Origin: Microbacteriaceae bacterium
Lineage (GTDB): Bacteria > Actinomycetota > Actinomycetes > Actinomycetales > Microbacteriaceae
Direction: 5' to 3'
NCBI GenBank assembly: GCA_024642605.1
Contig: JAHEAT010000033.1
Span: forward strand, 1-6,948
DNA: 6,948 nucleotides
This document shows, one piece after another, positions 1 through 5,552 of this stretch; position 1 is the first letter of the stretch; every line of letters starts with the position of its first letter. The notes under the pieces are model-generated. The model was given only the letters and a program-made list of their open reading frames with translations. It had not been told where the DNA came from and did not search any database. A program made the translations under genes and the position numbers.

Positions 1-308
1 TGTTCGTCAACATGGGCGCTCTCGCAGCCCTTTCGGGAATCCTCATTACAGCGCGCATGAACTCGGCTGTTCCAAAGGCCGGTGATGGCTTCGAACTCGA
101 CGCCATTTCGTCGGTATTCATCGGTGGAGCTGCTGTTCAGGGTGGTGTTGGTACGGTAACCGGTTCGATGGTTGGTGGCCTGATTCAGGGCGTGCTCGGA
201 AACGGCATGAACCTTTCTTCGGTTGGTATCGACGCCCAGATGACCATCAAGGGTTTGGTGCTTCTGTTTGCAGTGGCATTCGATGTATGGAGCAAGCGCC
301 GCAAGTAA
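1..308 (+). CDS. Monosaccharide ABC transporter permease, C-terminal part (5' end outside window)
   Basis: The reading frame is open from base 3 to the TAA at 306-308, so about 101 C-terminal residues are present and the gene begins upstream of the window. The visible part has the pattern of the BPD_transp_2 permeases of ribose/xylose/multiple-sugar importers (XylH, GguB/MmsB type). A segment FELDAISSVFIGGAAVQGG is followed by a glycine-rich GTVTGSMVGGLIQGVL helix, then NGMNLSSVG, and a last hydrophobic helix ending in the basic tail SKRRK. Such permeases form the inner-membrane channel and work with an ATPase carrying two nucleotide-binding domains and a periplasmic-type or lipoprotein sugar-binding protein. 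The araA gene starts 27 bp downstream on the same strand, so arabinose or a related pentose is a reasonable inferred substrate. The exact sugar cannot be read from this fragment. Confidence 0.88.
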   Translation, partial: FVNMGALAALSGILITARMNSAVPKAGDGFELDAISSVFIGGAAVQGGVGTVTGSMVGGLIQGVLGNGMNLSSVGIDAQMTIKGLVLLFAVAFDVWSKRRK

Positions 309-325
309 GCGACCGCCAGAGGTTT

Positions 326-331
326 AGGAAA
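326..331 (+). promoter_or_regulatory. Ribosome binding site of araA
   Basis: AGGAAA ends 4 nt before the GTG at 336. It supports that start over later candidates and fits araA being an operon-internal gene that needs a Shine-Dalgarno sequence. No -10-like hexamer sits immediately before the start, unlike at the operon-leading genes further right. Confidence 0.6.
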
Positions 332-335
332 CCAA

Positions 336-1838
336 GTGAGTAACAACGAAACATTAGAAGTTTGGTTTCTAACCGGAAGCCAAGACCTGTATGGCGATGA
401 GACGCTAATCAAGGTTGCCGAACAGTCGAAAGACGTGCTCGCTCGCCTAGAGATGCAGCTCGACACCCGAGTGAAGCTGGTTTGGAAGCCAACGCTCAAG
501 AACGCCGATGCAATTCGCCGCACCATGCTCGACGCCTCGGCCACCGATGCCTGCATCGGCGTAATCACCTGGATGCACACCTTCTCGCCTGCGAAAATGT
601 GGATTGCCGGCCTCGACGCGCTGCAGAAGCCGCTGCTGCACCTGCACACTCAGGCCAATCAGTCGCTCCCGTGGTCGACCATCGACATGGATTTCATGAA
701 CCTCAACCAGGCCGCGCACGGCGACCGCGAGTATGCACACATGGTTACCCGAATGGGCGTCGCTCGCAAGATCGTGGTTGGCGACCCATCCTCGAGCTCT
801 GTAGGTTCGCGCGTGCAGGCTTGGATCACAGCCGCAATCGGCTACAACAAGTCGAAGAACCTCAAATTGGCCCGGTTCGGCGACAACATGCGCTTCGTGT
901 CGGTTACCGACGGCGACAAGGTGTCGGCCCAGATGGTGCTTGGCATCTCGGTTGAAAACTACGGTGTCAACGTTCTTGCTGAGGCTGTGGCCAATGTTAC
1001 AGATGAAGCGGCCGAAGCACTCACGGCAGAGTACGAGCGTCTCTACGATGTTGCCGATGAACTTCGAGCCGGAGGCGAGCGTCATGATTCGCTGGTTTAC
1101 GCAGCCAAGCAAGAGATTGCGCTTCGCACATTTCTAGAAGCGGGCGGATTCAGCGCGTTCACCTCCAACTTCGAAGACCTCGGCGCACTTAGACAACTGC
1201 CAGGGCTTGCGGTGCAACGCCTCATGGCCGACGGATACGGCTTCGGCGGCGAGGGCGACTGGAAGACCTCCGCACTGGGTGCAATCTTGAAGAGCATGAC
1301 TCCGACCGGCGGCGGTACATCGTTTATGGAGGACTACACCTACCACTTCGGCCCCGGTGCGGCCAAGGTGCTCGGAGCTCACATGCTCGAGGTGTGCCCA
1401 ACCATAACCGCGGCTAAACCGCGAATCGAGATTCACCCGCTCGGAATCGGCGGCAAAGAAGACCCCGTTCGAATGGTGTTCACTGCAACTCCAGCCGAGG
1501 CTCGCGTGGTTTGCCTGGTCGACTTAGGCGACCGATTCAGAATCGTCTCAAACGAAATCAAAGTTGTTGAGCCAAACGAAGATTTGCCCAACTTGCCTGT
1601 TGCCCGCGCCGTTTGGGAACCTAAGCCATCGCTAGAGACATCGGCTGAGGCTTGGATGCTCGCTGGCGGCTCACACCACACTGTGCTCACCAACGCGGTT
1701 TCTGCCGAAGCCATCGAAGACTTCGCCCGAATGGCCAAGGTCGAATTGGTTGTCATCGACGAAGACACCAAGATGCGCGACTTCCGACGAGAGCTGCAAT
1801 GGAGCGCTGCCTACCACCGTTTGGCCGAGCGACTATAA
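336..1838 (+). CDS. araA: L-arabinose isomerase
   Basis: Converts L-arabinose to L-ribulose in the cytoplasm, the first step of the bacterial arabinose route to D-xylulose 5-phosphate. It is a Mn2+-dependent enzyme. The 500-residue length equals that of the classical E. coli protein. The N-terminus carries the family motif [13 protein letters not shown] (residues 8-20), and [14 protein letters not shown] (77-90) is also typical. The four expected metal/catalytic residues are present: E306 in [11 protein letters not shown]332 in [11 protein letters not shown]349 in [10 protein letters not shown] and H448 in GGSHHTVLT. The GTG at 336 is chosen because it is preceded by AGGAAA and puts the conserved motif at the usual distance from the N-terminus. 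The gene lies 27 bp after the sugar permease and is probably co-transcribed with it. No ribulokinase (araB) or epimerase (araD) follows; if present they must lie upstream or elsewhere. A hairpin after the stop ends the unit. Confidence 0.97.
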   Translation: MSNNETLEVWFLTGSQDLYGDETLIKVAEQSKDVLARLEMQLDTRVKLVWKPTLKNADAIRRTMLDASATDACIGVITWMHTFSPAKMWIAGLDALQKPLLHLHTQANQSLPWSTIDMDFMNLNQAAHGDREYAHMVTRMGVARKIVVGDPSSSSVGSRVQAWITAAIGYNKSKNLKLARFGDNMRFVSVTDGDKVSAQMVLGISVENYGVNVLAEAVANVTDEAAEALTAEYERLYDVADELRAGGERHDSLVYAAKQEIALRTFLEAGGFSAFTSNFEDLGALRQLPGLAVQRLMADGYGFGGEGDWKTSALGAILKSMTPTGGGTSFMEDYTYHFGPGAAKVLGAHMLEVCPTITAAKPRIEIHPLGIGGKEDPVRMVFTATPAEARVVCLVDLGDRFRIVSNEIKVVEPNEDLPNLPVARAVWEPKPSLETSAEAWMLAGGSHHTVLTNAVSAEAIEDFARMAKVELVVIDEDTKMRDFRRELQWSAAYHRLAERL

Positions 1839-1856
1839 AGAGGTTTCCCCCTAAGA

Positions 1857-1897
1857 AAAGCTAAATCGCCCCTGTTTGACGGGGGCGATTTAGCTTT
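1857..1897. terminator. Bidirectional intrinsic terminator between araA and adh
   Basis: A perfect 16-bp inverted repeat (left arm 1857-1872, right arm 1882-1897) closes a 9-nt loop; the core is AAATCGCCCC / GGGGCGATTT. It sits between two convergent genes, 18 nt after the araA stop and 10 nt beyond the alcohol dehydrogenase stop. On the plus strand the stem ends in TTT followed by AAG, a short U run. On the minus strand the stem ends in CTTT and continues TCTT, a somewhat longer U-rich tract. The symmetric position suggests that it ends both transcripts. Confidence 0.88.
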
Positions 1898-1907
1898 AAG
1901 CGGTCAG

Positions 1908-2957
1908 CTAGATGGTGCTGGCGTCGATCACGAAGCGGTAGCGCACATCCGAGTGCAACATGCGGTCGTAGGCGAGGTCGATTGCTTCGGCCTCTGAGGC
2001 ATCTACCAGCTCGATGGTTGCAGCGATACCGTGCTCGCCGCAGAAATCGAGCATGTCTTGGGTTTCGGCAATGCCACCGGTGTTTGAACCCGAGATCGAC
2101 TTCATCGAGGCAACCAAGCTGAACGGGTTGAAGTGTTCGTCTGCAGAAGGTAGCCCAACGTTCACCAGGCTGCCGCCAACTCGCAAGAGCGAGAGAATCT
2201 TGTCGACGGCGGTGTTGCTCGAAGTGGTGTTTAGTATCACGTCGAAGAAGTTGGTGTACTTAGCAAACGTGGCCTCATCGTTGATGAGCAGGTAGTCGGT
2301 AGCACCAAAGGCGGCAGCATCGGCTGCCTTGGCTTCACTGGTGCCCAAAACGTAGGTATCGGCACCGAACGCTGCGGCAAACTTCACCGCGAGGTGGCCG
2401 AGGCCGCCCATGCCCATAATTGCCACACGCTTACCCGGCCCGGCACCGAAGCGCTTGAGCGGCGCATACACGGTGATGCCCGCGCAAAGAAGCGGCGCAG
2501 CGGCATCCATGGGTAGTGACTCTGGGATGCCCAGCACGAAGTTTTCGTTAACGATCACGGTGCTCGAGTAACCGCCGTAGGTTGGTGTGCCATCGTAGAA
2601 GCGGCCGTTGTAGGTTTGCACATTGCCTTTGAGGCAAACGTTTTGGCGGCCGGCGAGGCAATACTCACACTCGCCACACGACCCGATGATGGTGCCCACT
2701 CCAACCGCGTCGCCCACCTTGAACTTGGTTACACCAGCACCGATCGCTGCCACGTAACCCGAAATTTCGTGGCCTGGAACCATAGGGAAGATTCCTTCAA
2801 ACCACTCGTTGCGCACCTGGTGCAGGTCGCTGTGGCAAATTCCAGAGAACGCGATTTCGATGAGAACATCGTGCAAACCCACCTCGCCTCGTTCGATGGT
2901 GCTCTTCTCGAACTTGGATGTGGGGGTCTTTGCAAGCAGCACGCGCGAGGTTGTCAT
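1908..2957 (-). CDS. Zinc-dependent alcohol dehydrogenase, probably NADP-dependent (YahK/cinnamyl-alcohol-dehydrogenase type)
   Basis: A medium-chain dehydrogenase/reductase of 349 residues that interconverts alcohols and aldehydes in the cytoplasm. In this subfamily it usually acts as a broad-range aldehyde reductase. Catalytic zinc ligands are visible as C41 in SGICHSD, H63-E64 in VPGHE and C158 in PLLCAGIT. The structural zinc lobe is complete: C94, C97, C100 and C108 in CGECEYCLAGRQNVC. The cofactor fold shows GMGGLG (182-187), and the following strand ends in GTSEAK (205-210). A serine/lysine pair at this place favours NADP(H) in the CAD/YahK group, so NADP preference is inferred. The ATG at 2957 lacks a clear Shine-Dalgarno sequence but has TACACT 6 nt upstream, suggesting a leaderless mRNA. 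The gene appears monocistronic, divergent from the deacetylase gene and convergent with araA. Its physiological substrate cannot be deduced, and no direct link to arabinose use is evident. Confidence 0.93.
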   Translation of the reverse strand: MTTSRVLLAKTPTSKFEKSTIERGEVGLHDVLIEIAFSGICHSDLHQVRNEWFEGIFPMVPGHEISGYVAAIGAGVTKFKVGDAVGVGTIIGSCGECEYCLAGRQNVCLKGNVQTYNGRFYDGTPTYGGYSSTVIVNENFVLGIPESLPMDAAAPLLCAGITVYAPLKRFGAGPGKRVAIMGMGGLGHLAVKFAAAFGADTYVLGTSEAKAADAAAFGATDYLLINDEATFAKYTNFFDVILNTTSSNTAVDKILSLLRVGGSLVNVGLPSADEHFNPFSLVASMKSISGSNTGGIAETQDMLDFCGEHGIAATIELVDASEAEAIDLAYDRMLHSDVRYRFVIDASTI

Positions 2958-2963
2958 AGTTCG

Positions 2964-2992
2964 AGTGTAAATGAGTTATTTAGCGCTCAGAA
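2964..2992 (-). promoter_or_regulatory. Putative leaderless promoter of the alcohol dehydrogenase gene
   Basis: Read on the minus strand, TACACT (2969-2964) fits the TANNNT -10 pattern and is followed by exactly 6 nt before the ATG at 2957. This would place the transcription start at or next to the start codon. A weak -35 candidate, TTCTGA (2992-2987), lies 17 nt further upstream and matches only three positions of TTGACA. The assignment is an inference from pattern and spacing. Confidence 0.5.
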
Positions 2993-3020
2993 GCCCTTTT
3001 AACACGCTCGCGACTGTTAG

Positions 3021-3042
3021 TTTTGCCGACACTTTTTGCCGA
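3021..3042 (+). repeat. Tandem direct repeat TTTTGCCGA x2 upstream of the deacetylase gene
   Basis: Two identical 9-mers, TTTTGCCGA, lie at 3021-3029 and 3034-3042 with a 13-bp period. The second copy ends directly before the putative -10 hexamer TAGGCT at 3043. The pair occupies the place where a -35 element would be expected, and no good -35 is otherwise visible. It may be a regulator binding site, or one copy's TTGCCG (3023-3028) may serve as a poorly spaced -35. Chance remains possible for such short units. Confidence 0.4.
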
Positions 3043-3048
3043 TAGGCT
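3043..3048 (+). promoter_or_regulatory. Putative -10 element for leaderless transcription of the deacetylase gene
   Basis: TAGGCT matches the TANNNT -10 pattern and is followed by 6 nt (CGCCTT) and then the GTG at 3055. No Shine-Dalgarno sequence precedes that GTG. This helps fix the start codon. The spacing is the same as at the alcohol dehydrogenase gene and at the genes starting at 4352 and 4389. Confidence 0.5.
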
Positions 3049-3054
3049 CGCCTT

Positions 3055-3783
3055 GTGAACCGCCGCCAGTTTCTCACCGCAGGCGTCGCCGCGAGCGCCG
3101 TTTTGGCTACCGCCGACGCTGCGCTTTCACCCATCCAAAACTCGGCTGCATTCGCTTGGCCGCACGGATGCATCGAGCACCTGCCCGCCAGCGAGAGCAA
3201 GCGAATCGCCTGGACTGTTGATGACGGGGCATCGGTTACGGCACTTCGCTCCTATATAGATTTGCTAGAGAAGCACGAAGACCTCCGCATGACGATGTTC
3301 GTGTTAGCTGGTGCTCACAGCTGGAAAACTTTGGCCAATCCACTTAGTGAACTCGCCCAATCGGGCCAGTTGCAAATGGCCAACCACACCGTGAATCACA
3401 TTAACCTCACTCATGCCACGAACCGCAAGATCAAGCAAGAGCTGGTGCTAGCCGGACGATTTATCGAAGATAACTTTGGTGTGCAAGCCGGGCCCTACTG
3501 GCGACCACCATACGGTTACATCAATCAGCACGTTATGAAGGTTGCCGCCGAAGCCGGTTTCGACCGCCCTGTACTTTGGTACGGCAGCACGGGATCGAAT
3601 TCTGGTGTCAGTTCTGCCGCGGTTTGGGCAAACTGCCAGAAATGGATGCAAAACGGACGTATCGTGATCGACCACGCAAACAGCCAGTCGACGGTGAACA
3701 ACTTTGGGCGCATCCGTGCGCTGTTGGCAGCTCGCCACCTGCAAACCGTTACGCTCACCGACGCTTTCGGGGCACTCAACTAG
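3055..3783 (+). CDS. Exported polysaccharide deacetylase (NodB-like) family protein with Tat-type signal
   Basis: A 242-residue protein with the NodB-homology pattern of carbohydrate esterase family 4, metal-dependent enzymes that remove acetyl groups from N-acetylglucosamine polymers, peptidoglycan or acetylated xylan. Motif 1 is TVDDG (54-58; usually TFDDG), with D56/D57 as catalytic base and metal ligand. Motif 2 is NHTVNH, with H111 and H115 as metal ligands. Motif 3 is RPPYG (150-154). A late histidine in VIDHAN (H207) fits the catalytic position of motif 5. The N-terminus reads NRRQFLTAG followed by a short alanine-rich hydrophobic stretch and TADA at 19-22, which looks like a twin-arginine signal with a cleavage site near residue 22. 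The protein should therefore act outside the membrane. The GTG start agrees with the signal peptide and with a -10 hexamer 6 nt upstream. The substrate is unknown. Its stop shares CTAG with the stop of the opposite gene. Confidence 0.87.
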   Translation: MNRRQFLTAGVAASAVLATADAALSPIQNSAAFAWPHGCIEHLPASESKRIAWTVDDGASVTALRSYIDLLEKHEDLRMTMFVLAGAHSWKTLANPLSELAQSGQLQMANHTVNHINLTHATNRKIKQELVLAGRFIEDNFGVQAGPYWRPPYGYINQHVMKVAAEAGFDRPVLWYGSTGSNSGVSSAAVWANCQKWMQNGRIVIDHANSQSTVNNFGRIRALLAARHLQTVTLTDAFGALN

Positions 3784-4352
3784 CGAGTGGGCGCTGCGTT
3801 CTCGCGCAGTGCGCCAAAAGCCGCCACCACTGGATACTCGAGGTAATCTGCGTAGGCCTCAAGTTGAGGCGACCGCCAAGCGTAGTCGCGCGCAACCTGG
3901 GCGAGACTCGCCCAGAAGAACACGTTGAGCAGGTCGACAGCCAAATGGGTTACCGTGTCGCCGGGATACACGCGGCCTATCATGCGCCGAAGCAGCGTTG
4001 GTGCGTCGCTCAAGCCAAAACGGTGCAGGGCAGCACGCACGTTGAATTCGAGCTGCCGTGCGCGATAAGGGTTCCAGATGGCGTTGCCGCCTGGTTGATG
4101 CAACAGCAGATGAACGGTTCGCGCCTGCGATACCAGGGCTTCTTCGAGCAGGTCGAACAGTGGCGCAAACTGTTCAACCTCGTAACCGCAGCGGCGAAGG
4201 TCGAGGATGTCTGGGTAGTGCAACCTGCGATAGAAGGGTACGTGTTCGTGAACCACTCGCTCAATGACAACTTCGAAACCTCGCTGAGTGATGGTGTCAC
4301 CCCAGGTTACGATCGCCTCGTCTTGCGAGTCGTTTTCGTCGTCAAATTTCAT
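3780..4352 (-). CDS. Uncharacterised 190-residue protein
   Basis: I do not recognise a family. The protein has no signal peptide and no clear membrane helix, so it is probably cytoplasmic. Six of its first twelve residues are acidic (KFDDENDSQDE region). The rest looks mostly alpha-helical, with histidine/arginine-rich stretches (HEHVPFYRRLHYP at 35-47), a segment LHQPGGNAIWNPYRARQ (84-100) and aromatic-rich C-terminal helices. It contains one cysteine, C55. The minus strand is preferred over the open frame opposite it for three reasons: it begins with an ATG preceded by a good promoter-like sequence, it ends exactly at the convergent neighbour's stop, and it leaves no overlap with the deacetylase domain. 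The gene appears to stand alone, divergent from the membrane-protein pair at 4389. Its function is unknown. Confidence 0.78.
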   Translation of the reverse strand: MKFDDENDSQDEAIVTWGDTITQRGFEVVIERVVHEHVPFYRRLHYPDILDLRRCGYEVEQFAPLFDLLEEALVSQARTVHLLLHQPGGNAIWNPYRARQLEFNVRAALHRFGLSDAPTLLRRMIGRVYPGDTVTHLAVDLLNVFFWASLAQVARDYAWRSPQLEAYADYLEYPVVAAFGALRENAAPTR

Positions 4353-4358
4353 GGGTTA

Positions 4359-4387
4359 ATTGTCTTCGGTCTGCGATAGATTCACAA
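4359..4387 (-). promoter_or_regulatory. Putative leaderless promoter of the 190-residue protein gene
   Basis: On the minus strand, TTGTGA (4387-4382; four matches to TTGACA) is followed by a 17-nt spacer, then GACAAT (4364-4359; four matches to TATAAT), then 6 nt and the ATG at 4352. This is the best-formed promoter of the leaderless set. Its -35 covers the start-proximal part of the divergent gene's promoter, so the two promoters physically overlap within a 36-bp spacer. Confidence 0.55.
4377..4382 (+). promoter_or_regulatory. Putative -10 element for leaderless transcription of the 4389 gene
   Basis: TAGATT fits TANNNT and is separated from the GTG at 4389 by 6 nt (CACAAA). No Shine-Dalgarno sequence is present. 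The -35 region is poor: TTAATT at 4356-4361 would leave only a 15-nt spacer. The element lies inside the promoter of the divergent gene. Confidence 0.45.
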
Positions 4388-4388
4388 A

Positions 4389-5000
4389 GTGGGATTCTTA
4401 GCTGGTTGTTGGTCGATCATCGTTGCGGTATTTTTCCTTGCACTTTGGACTGCGGTGTTTGGTTCAGCCACACCCTGGGTAATCGCCTTTGTAATCGCGA
4501 TTGTGCTTGTTTTAGCCTTCGCGAAAGTGGCCAACGACAAGGCCGCCGCCAAGAAGCTCGAAGCGACTCAGTCGAAGCTCAACGCTGTGGCCCTCGACTT
4601 GCAACTCACCGACGATGTCGCATCACGGGTTGCCACTGCCCCTTGCCTCTCGTCTGACCGAAAATGGGCTTACCAGGTGGTGGCATCCAAGAGATACGCC
4701 GTCAACTTCGAAACGCTTCGAACAGAGCTCGCTAGTGCCGATGGCCAAACCGTCGAACTCGAGCTGGGGTTAATCTGCCGAGAGAGCGGCGAAGATCACG
4801 CCGTGTTGGTGGTGGCGGGCGCTTTAATTCTGGGGCAGGTGGCTAACTCGCAGTCGGCCGAACTTTACGAAACTGTTTTTGCCGCAGCGGGGGCAGGCAT
4901 CGCTAGGTGTCAAGGCAAGGTGACTTTCGAAACCGCATCGGCAAACTCTCAGGTGCAACTCGACCTGGGCTTCCCGTTCGCAATCATCGAAGGCGCTTAA
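4389..5000 (+). CDS. Membrane protein with two N-terminal helices and a possible HIRAN-like C-terminal domain
   Basis: This 203-residue protein begins with two hydrophobic helices (about residues 5-24 and 28-46) split by a short GSATP turn. A charged, alanine/lysine-rich helix (47-70) follows and then a soluble domain. The soluble domain runs QVVASKRYAVNFETLRTEL (96-114), LELGLICRESGEDHAVLVV (124-142), AGALILGQV (143-151), then LYETVFAAAGAGIARCQGKV (159-178) and a terminal VQLDLGFPF. The order resembles HIRAN-type domains of some actinobacterial proteins: a 'VVGES..Y..AL' start, an acidic segment ending in 'AV.V', a 'G..VGYL' strand, a helix, then 'C.A.I' and 'LDL'. The usual NPYDxNA residues are replaced by ESGEDHA. 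The resemblance is my pattern recognition and is unverified. A short spacer and a strong ribosome binding site link the gene to the next membrane protein, so they probably form an operon. The GTG start gives an intact first helix. Its role is unknown. Confidence 0.78.
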   Translation: MGFLAGCWSIIVAVFFLALWTAVFGSATPWVIAFVIAIVLVLAFAKVANDKAAAKKLEATQSKLNAVALDLQLTDDVASRVATAPCLSSDRKWAYQVVASKRYAVNFETLRTELASADGQTVELELGLICRESGEDHAVLVVAGALILGQVANSQSAELYETVFAAAGAGIARCQGKVTFETASANSQVQLDLGFPFAIIEGA

Positions 5001-5016
5001 CGGCTCTATTCTTGTT

Positions 5017-5023
5017 GAGGAGG
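5017..5023 (+). promoter_or_regulatory. Strong ribosome binding site of the 173-residue protein gene
   Basis: GAGGAGG ends 5 nt before the GTG at 5029 and fixes that start codon. It is the strongest Shine-Dalgarno sequence in the window. A TATTCT hexamer at 5007-5012 could be an additional internal -10, but no matching -35 is seen, so translation from the upstream gene's transcript is the simpler reading. Confidence 0.75.
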
Positions 5024-5028
5024 ATTCA

Positions 5029-5550
5029 GTGACCGAAAACAAGAAGAGCACCGTGAGCGCCCGGGCAGCAAAGCCTGCTGCCGACAAAGCGAACCCAAAG
5101 AAAAAGAAGAAGTCGGTTGGGTTTTGGATTGGCCTGACCACAGGTGTTGTAGCCGTGGGCCTCGTGGGCGGCGTTTGGATTTACGGAAACTTCGTCTTTC
5201 CGGCCAGTCAACGTGCCGACCTAGACAAGAAAGATGTGGCTGCCTGCCAGCTTTTCTATAAAGGGCTAACCGACTCAAAAGACAACCTGAAAGACGCCAT
5301 GCAAAAGGTGCTCGTCAAAGTTGACGACGCCATCACGCTCTACGATCCAACGTTCAGCGACCAAGACCCACACTTTGGCAAGGTTTACGAGGCTATGTTG
5401 CGAATATCGGATGTTGGAATCTCAGGGCTCGACTTTCCTGAGTTAGCCGCCGAAAATTTCAACAAAGAAATCACACGCACCGAAGAAATTTGCTTTGCGG
5501 TGCTGCAGGCAGACCACGCCAAAAAAGTTCAAGGCGAGTCAAACAACTAG
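5029..5550 (+). CDS. Lysine-rich single-pass membrane-anchored protein, uncharacterised
   Basis: A 173-residue protein that I cannot assign to a family. Residues 1-29 are hydrophilic and basic, alanine/lysine-rich, ending in PKKKKKS. One hydrophobic segment follows (about 30-52, with several glycines and valines). The positive-inside rule places the lysine tail in the cytoplasm and residues 55-173 outside, as a type II anchored protein without a cleavage site. The outer part looks helical and contains just two cysteines (C73 and C155), which could form a disulfide. There is no recognised catalytic motif. The gene follows the 4389 membrane protein after 28 bp and is probably translated from the same mRNA using GAGGAGG. 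Its TAG stop is only 2 bp from the stop of convergent purA, with no terminator hairpin in between. Confidence 0.8.
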   Translation: MTENKKSTVSARAAKPAADKANPKKKKKSVGFWIGLTTGVVAVGLVGGVWIYGNFVFPASQRADLDKKDVAACQLFYKGLTDSKDNLKDAMQKVLVKVDDAITLYDPTFSDQDPHFGKVYEAMLRISDVGISGLDFPELAAENFNKEITRTEEICFAVLQADHAKKVQGESNN

Positions 5551-5552
5551 CT

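Noticed and set aside
12..14. ATG at 12 as a true start of the permease
   Set aside because: The frame is open to the window edge and the residues before it (FVN) continue the family pattern, so this is an internal methionine of a truncated gene.
447..1112. Minus-strand open frame of 221 codons within araA
   Set aside because: It lies antisense to a certain, conserved araA and encodes low-complexity sequence without family features; such shadow frames are common in GC-rich coding DNA.
2982..2987. AGCGCT palindrome in the divergent spacer as an operator
   Set aside because: A 6-bp palindrome is expected often by chance, and nothing else supports it.
3576..4379. Long plus-strand open frame of 267 codons opposite the 190-residue gene
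   Set aside because: It starts inside the deacetylase coding region in another frame, has no ribosome binding site or promoter, and no recognisable protein pattern. The minus-strand gene explains the stretch better.
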